Shown one piece after another: positions 62,079 through 64,000 of a DNA stretch of 64,000 nt (the first letter of the stretch is position 1; each line of letters begins with the position of its first letter). Both the position numbers and the translations under genes were made by a program. Source of the stretch: Schumannella soli (lineage in GTDB: Bacteria; Actinomycetota; Actinomycetes; Actinomycetales; Microbacteriaceae); contig NZ_VHQG01000002.1 in assembly GCF_006517435.1 (NCBI RefSeq), positions 124,160 to 188,159 of the forward strand, read 5' to 3'. The notes under the pieces are model-generated. The model saw nothing but the letters and a program-made list of their open reading frames with translations, made no database searches and was not told the DNA's origin.

Positions 62079-62137
62079 GCGGAGGCTCCGGGACGCTGAT
62101 TCGCGCCGTCGCAGTGGCGTGACGGCGAGACGATGAC

Positions 62138-62197
62138 GGGCGAGACGACGACGGCCGCGGCCCCGGGTGGGACCGCGGCCGTCGCGGGATCTCGCCC
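62138..62197. terminator. Long terminator after msiK
   Basis: CGACGGCCGCGG (62149-62160) pairs perfectly with 62173-62184 around 12 nt; an outer pair GGGCGAGA (62138-62145) / TCTCGCCC (62190-62197) extends the stem. Confidence 0.8.
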
Positions 62198-62199
62198 GA

Positions 62200-63348
<1,149 letters not shown>

Positions 63349-63678
63349 GGGTGTATCTCCTTCACCGGCAGGTACGTGCCGGACGATCCGTAGTGAATGG
63401 AATGGTGGTGACCACGTCGGCGAACGTCGGTGGTCACCTGGGGTTCACCATAAAGCACGGATCTCGTCGACGCCACGGATGCGCAGCACGTCCGCGCGGT
63501 CCGCTCACCCGGAACGTCCGCACTGGACGAGACGGTCTACCCGTGCGCGCCGCTAGGCTCGCAGCGCAGCCGGAACCGGGAATGCTCCCAGGGTCGGGTG
63601 CCTACGATCTCCGCGTCGCGCGTGCACTCTCCGCCGCGTGAATCGCCGTCCGCCGCTCCGCGGCATCTACGAGGAACG
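63349..63678. other. Intergenic region with an inverted repeat, msiK control region
   Basis: GGTGACCAC (63407-63415) and GTGGTCACC (63430-63438) form a perfect 9-bp inverted repeat 14 nt apart, upstream of msiK; it may be a regulator site or a leader hairpin. TAGGCT at 63554-63559 on the plus strand could be the -10 for the gene at 63679. No gene is seen. Confidence 0.45.
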
Positions 63679-64000
63679 ATGACCGACCCGCACGAGCCCG
63701 CCGACCGCGAGAACGAGAGCGCGCCCGCGGAGCCGGACGGCGCCGCCGTCGAGCCGCGCACCCCGGTGGAGCCGCCGCTCGACACCGCCGCGATCCAGAC
63801 CGCCGCGCGCGCCGCCGCCCGCGAGCGCGCGAGCGAGATCCGCACCCAGCAGCGCAAGAGCGACCGCCGTCGCACCTGGCTGCTGCGGGGCGGCCTGGTC
63901 ACCGGGATCGTCGCCGTCGTGGTCGTCGTCACCTTCGTCATCATCAGCTTCGCCAGCCCCTCGCAGCGCGGCCCGCGCAACATGCTCAGCGACGGCATCC
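63679..64000 (+). CDS. Membrane-anchored protein, N-terminus only (DsbA-like thioredoxin-fold family likely)
   Basis: The first 107 residues are visible: an acidic, Pro-rich cytosolic start (MTDPHEPADRENESAPAEP), a basic coiled segment (ARERASEIRTQQRKSDRRR), one transmembrane helix (GLVTGIVAVVVVVTFVIISF) and then SPSQRGPRNMLSDGI. The GPRNM-SDGI exit is familiar from Microbacteriaceae DsbA-family proteins, which carry an extracytoplasmic thioredoxin domain beyond this point; that part is outside the window. GAGGAACG precedes ATG 63679. Confidence 0.7.
   Translation, partial: MTDPHEPADRENESAPAEPDGAAVEPRTPVEPPLDTAAIQTAARAAARERASEIRTQQRKSDRRRTWLLRGGLVTGIVAVVVVVTFVIISFASPSQRGPRNMLSDGI

Overview
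The window is very G+C-rich actinobacterial chromosome. Gene content and style (GTG/TTG starts, ATGA/GTGA stop-start overlaps, Asp-Ala pairs often spelled GGATGC, a carD-ispDF-cysS-rlmB block, SenX3/RegX3-type phosphate control, ModA/Mop and MoeZ-type cofactor genes) point to the order Micrococcales, most probably the family Microbacteriaceae. No genus can be given from sequence alone. I see no phage, insertion sequence, CRISPR array or rRNA; there is one tRNA (Lys-UUU).

Layout. 0-8.5 kb is a mixed stretch: small proteins, NhaA antiporter, arsenate reductase/ArsR, a divergent Xre-ImmA/small-HTH module (4.3-5.4 kb), an MmyB-like regulator facing an SDR across a perfect palindrome, tRNA-Lys, and a candidate structured RNA (8.15-8.23 kb). 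8.5-10.6 kb holds an ECF sigma factor (SigK type), its anti-sigma factor and a GtrA protein. 10.5-17.2 kb is a molybdate/molybdenum-cofactor island: modCBA plus a HTH-Mop regulator, divergent from moeB, moeA, a moaC-mogA fusion and moaE; moaA and moaD lie apart at 27.8-29.1 kb. 17.3-30.9 kb is rich in membrane and glycosyl-transfer functions: two polytopic glycosyltransferases, a membrane-anchored molybdopterin oxidoreductase facing a GT2/DUF2064/methyltransferase operon, a two-component system, an epimerase, MTA phosphorylase, a lipoprotein and a polyprenol-phosphate mannosyltransferase. 32.3-40.4 kb is phosphate and nitrogen physiology (pstSCAB, ppk with a NUDIX/histidine-phosphatase gene, glnR), with phoU and senX3/regX3 at 48.3-51.0 kb. 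40.5-48.2 kb is housekeeping and small genes (nitrobindin-like, ygfZ, FUSC transporter, nuclease, methyltransferase, gpmA, 2H phosphoesterase, yaeQ, a P-loop protein). 51.1-57.0 kb carries a lipoprotein, carD, ispDF, cysS, rlmB and an ADP-ribosylglycohydrolase. 57.1-64 kb has a large RecB-like nuclease/SF1 helicase, a kinase-like DUF4032 protein, an MsiK-type sugar ATPase and the start of a membrane-anchored protein cut by the window edge.

How it works together. The molybdate importer feeds the cofactor genes, and a likely client, the sulfite-oxidase-fold membrane protein at 20.4 kb, sits close by. Tandem 11-bp PHO-box-like repeats precede both pstS and ppk, so phosphate import and polyphosphate synthesis probably share SenX3/RegX3 control. 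Many genes carry a TANNNT hexamer exactly 6-7 bases before the start codon, the signature of leaderless transcripts; this was used to choose several starts and supports a 47-residue gene at 932. Strong perfect hairpins close many units. The least explained items are the compact structured RNA candidate at 8150-8225, the Xre-ImmA-HTH module, and the oxidoreductase/glycosyltransferase/two-component cluster at 20.4-25.8 kb.
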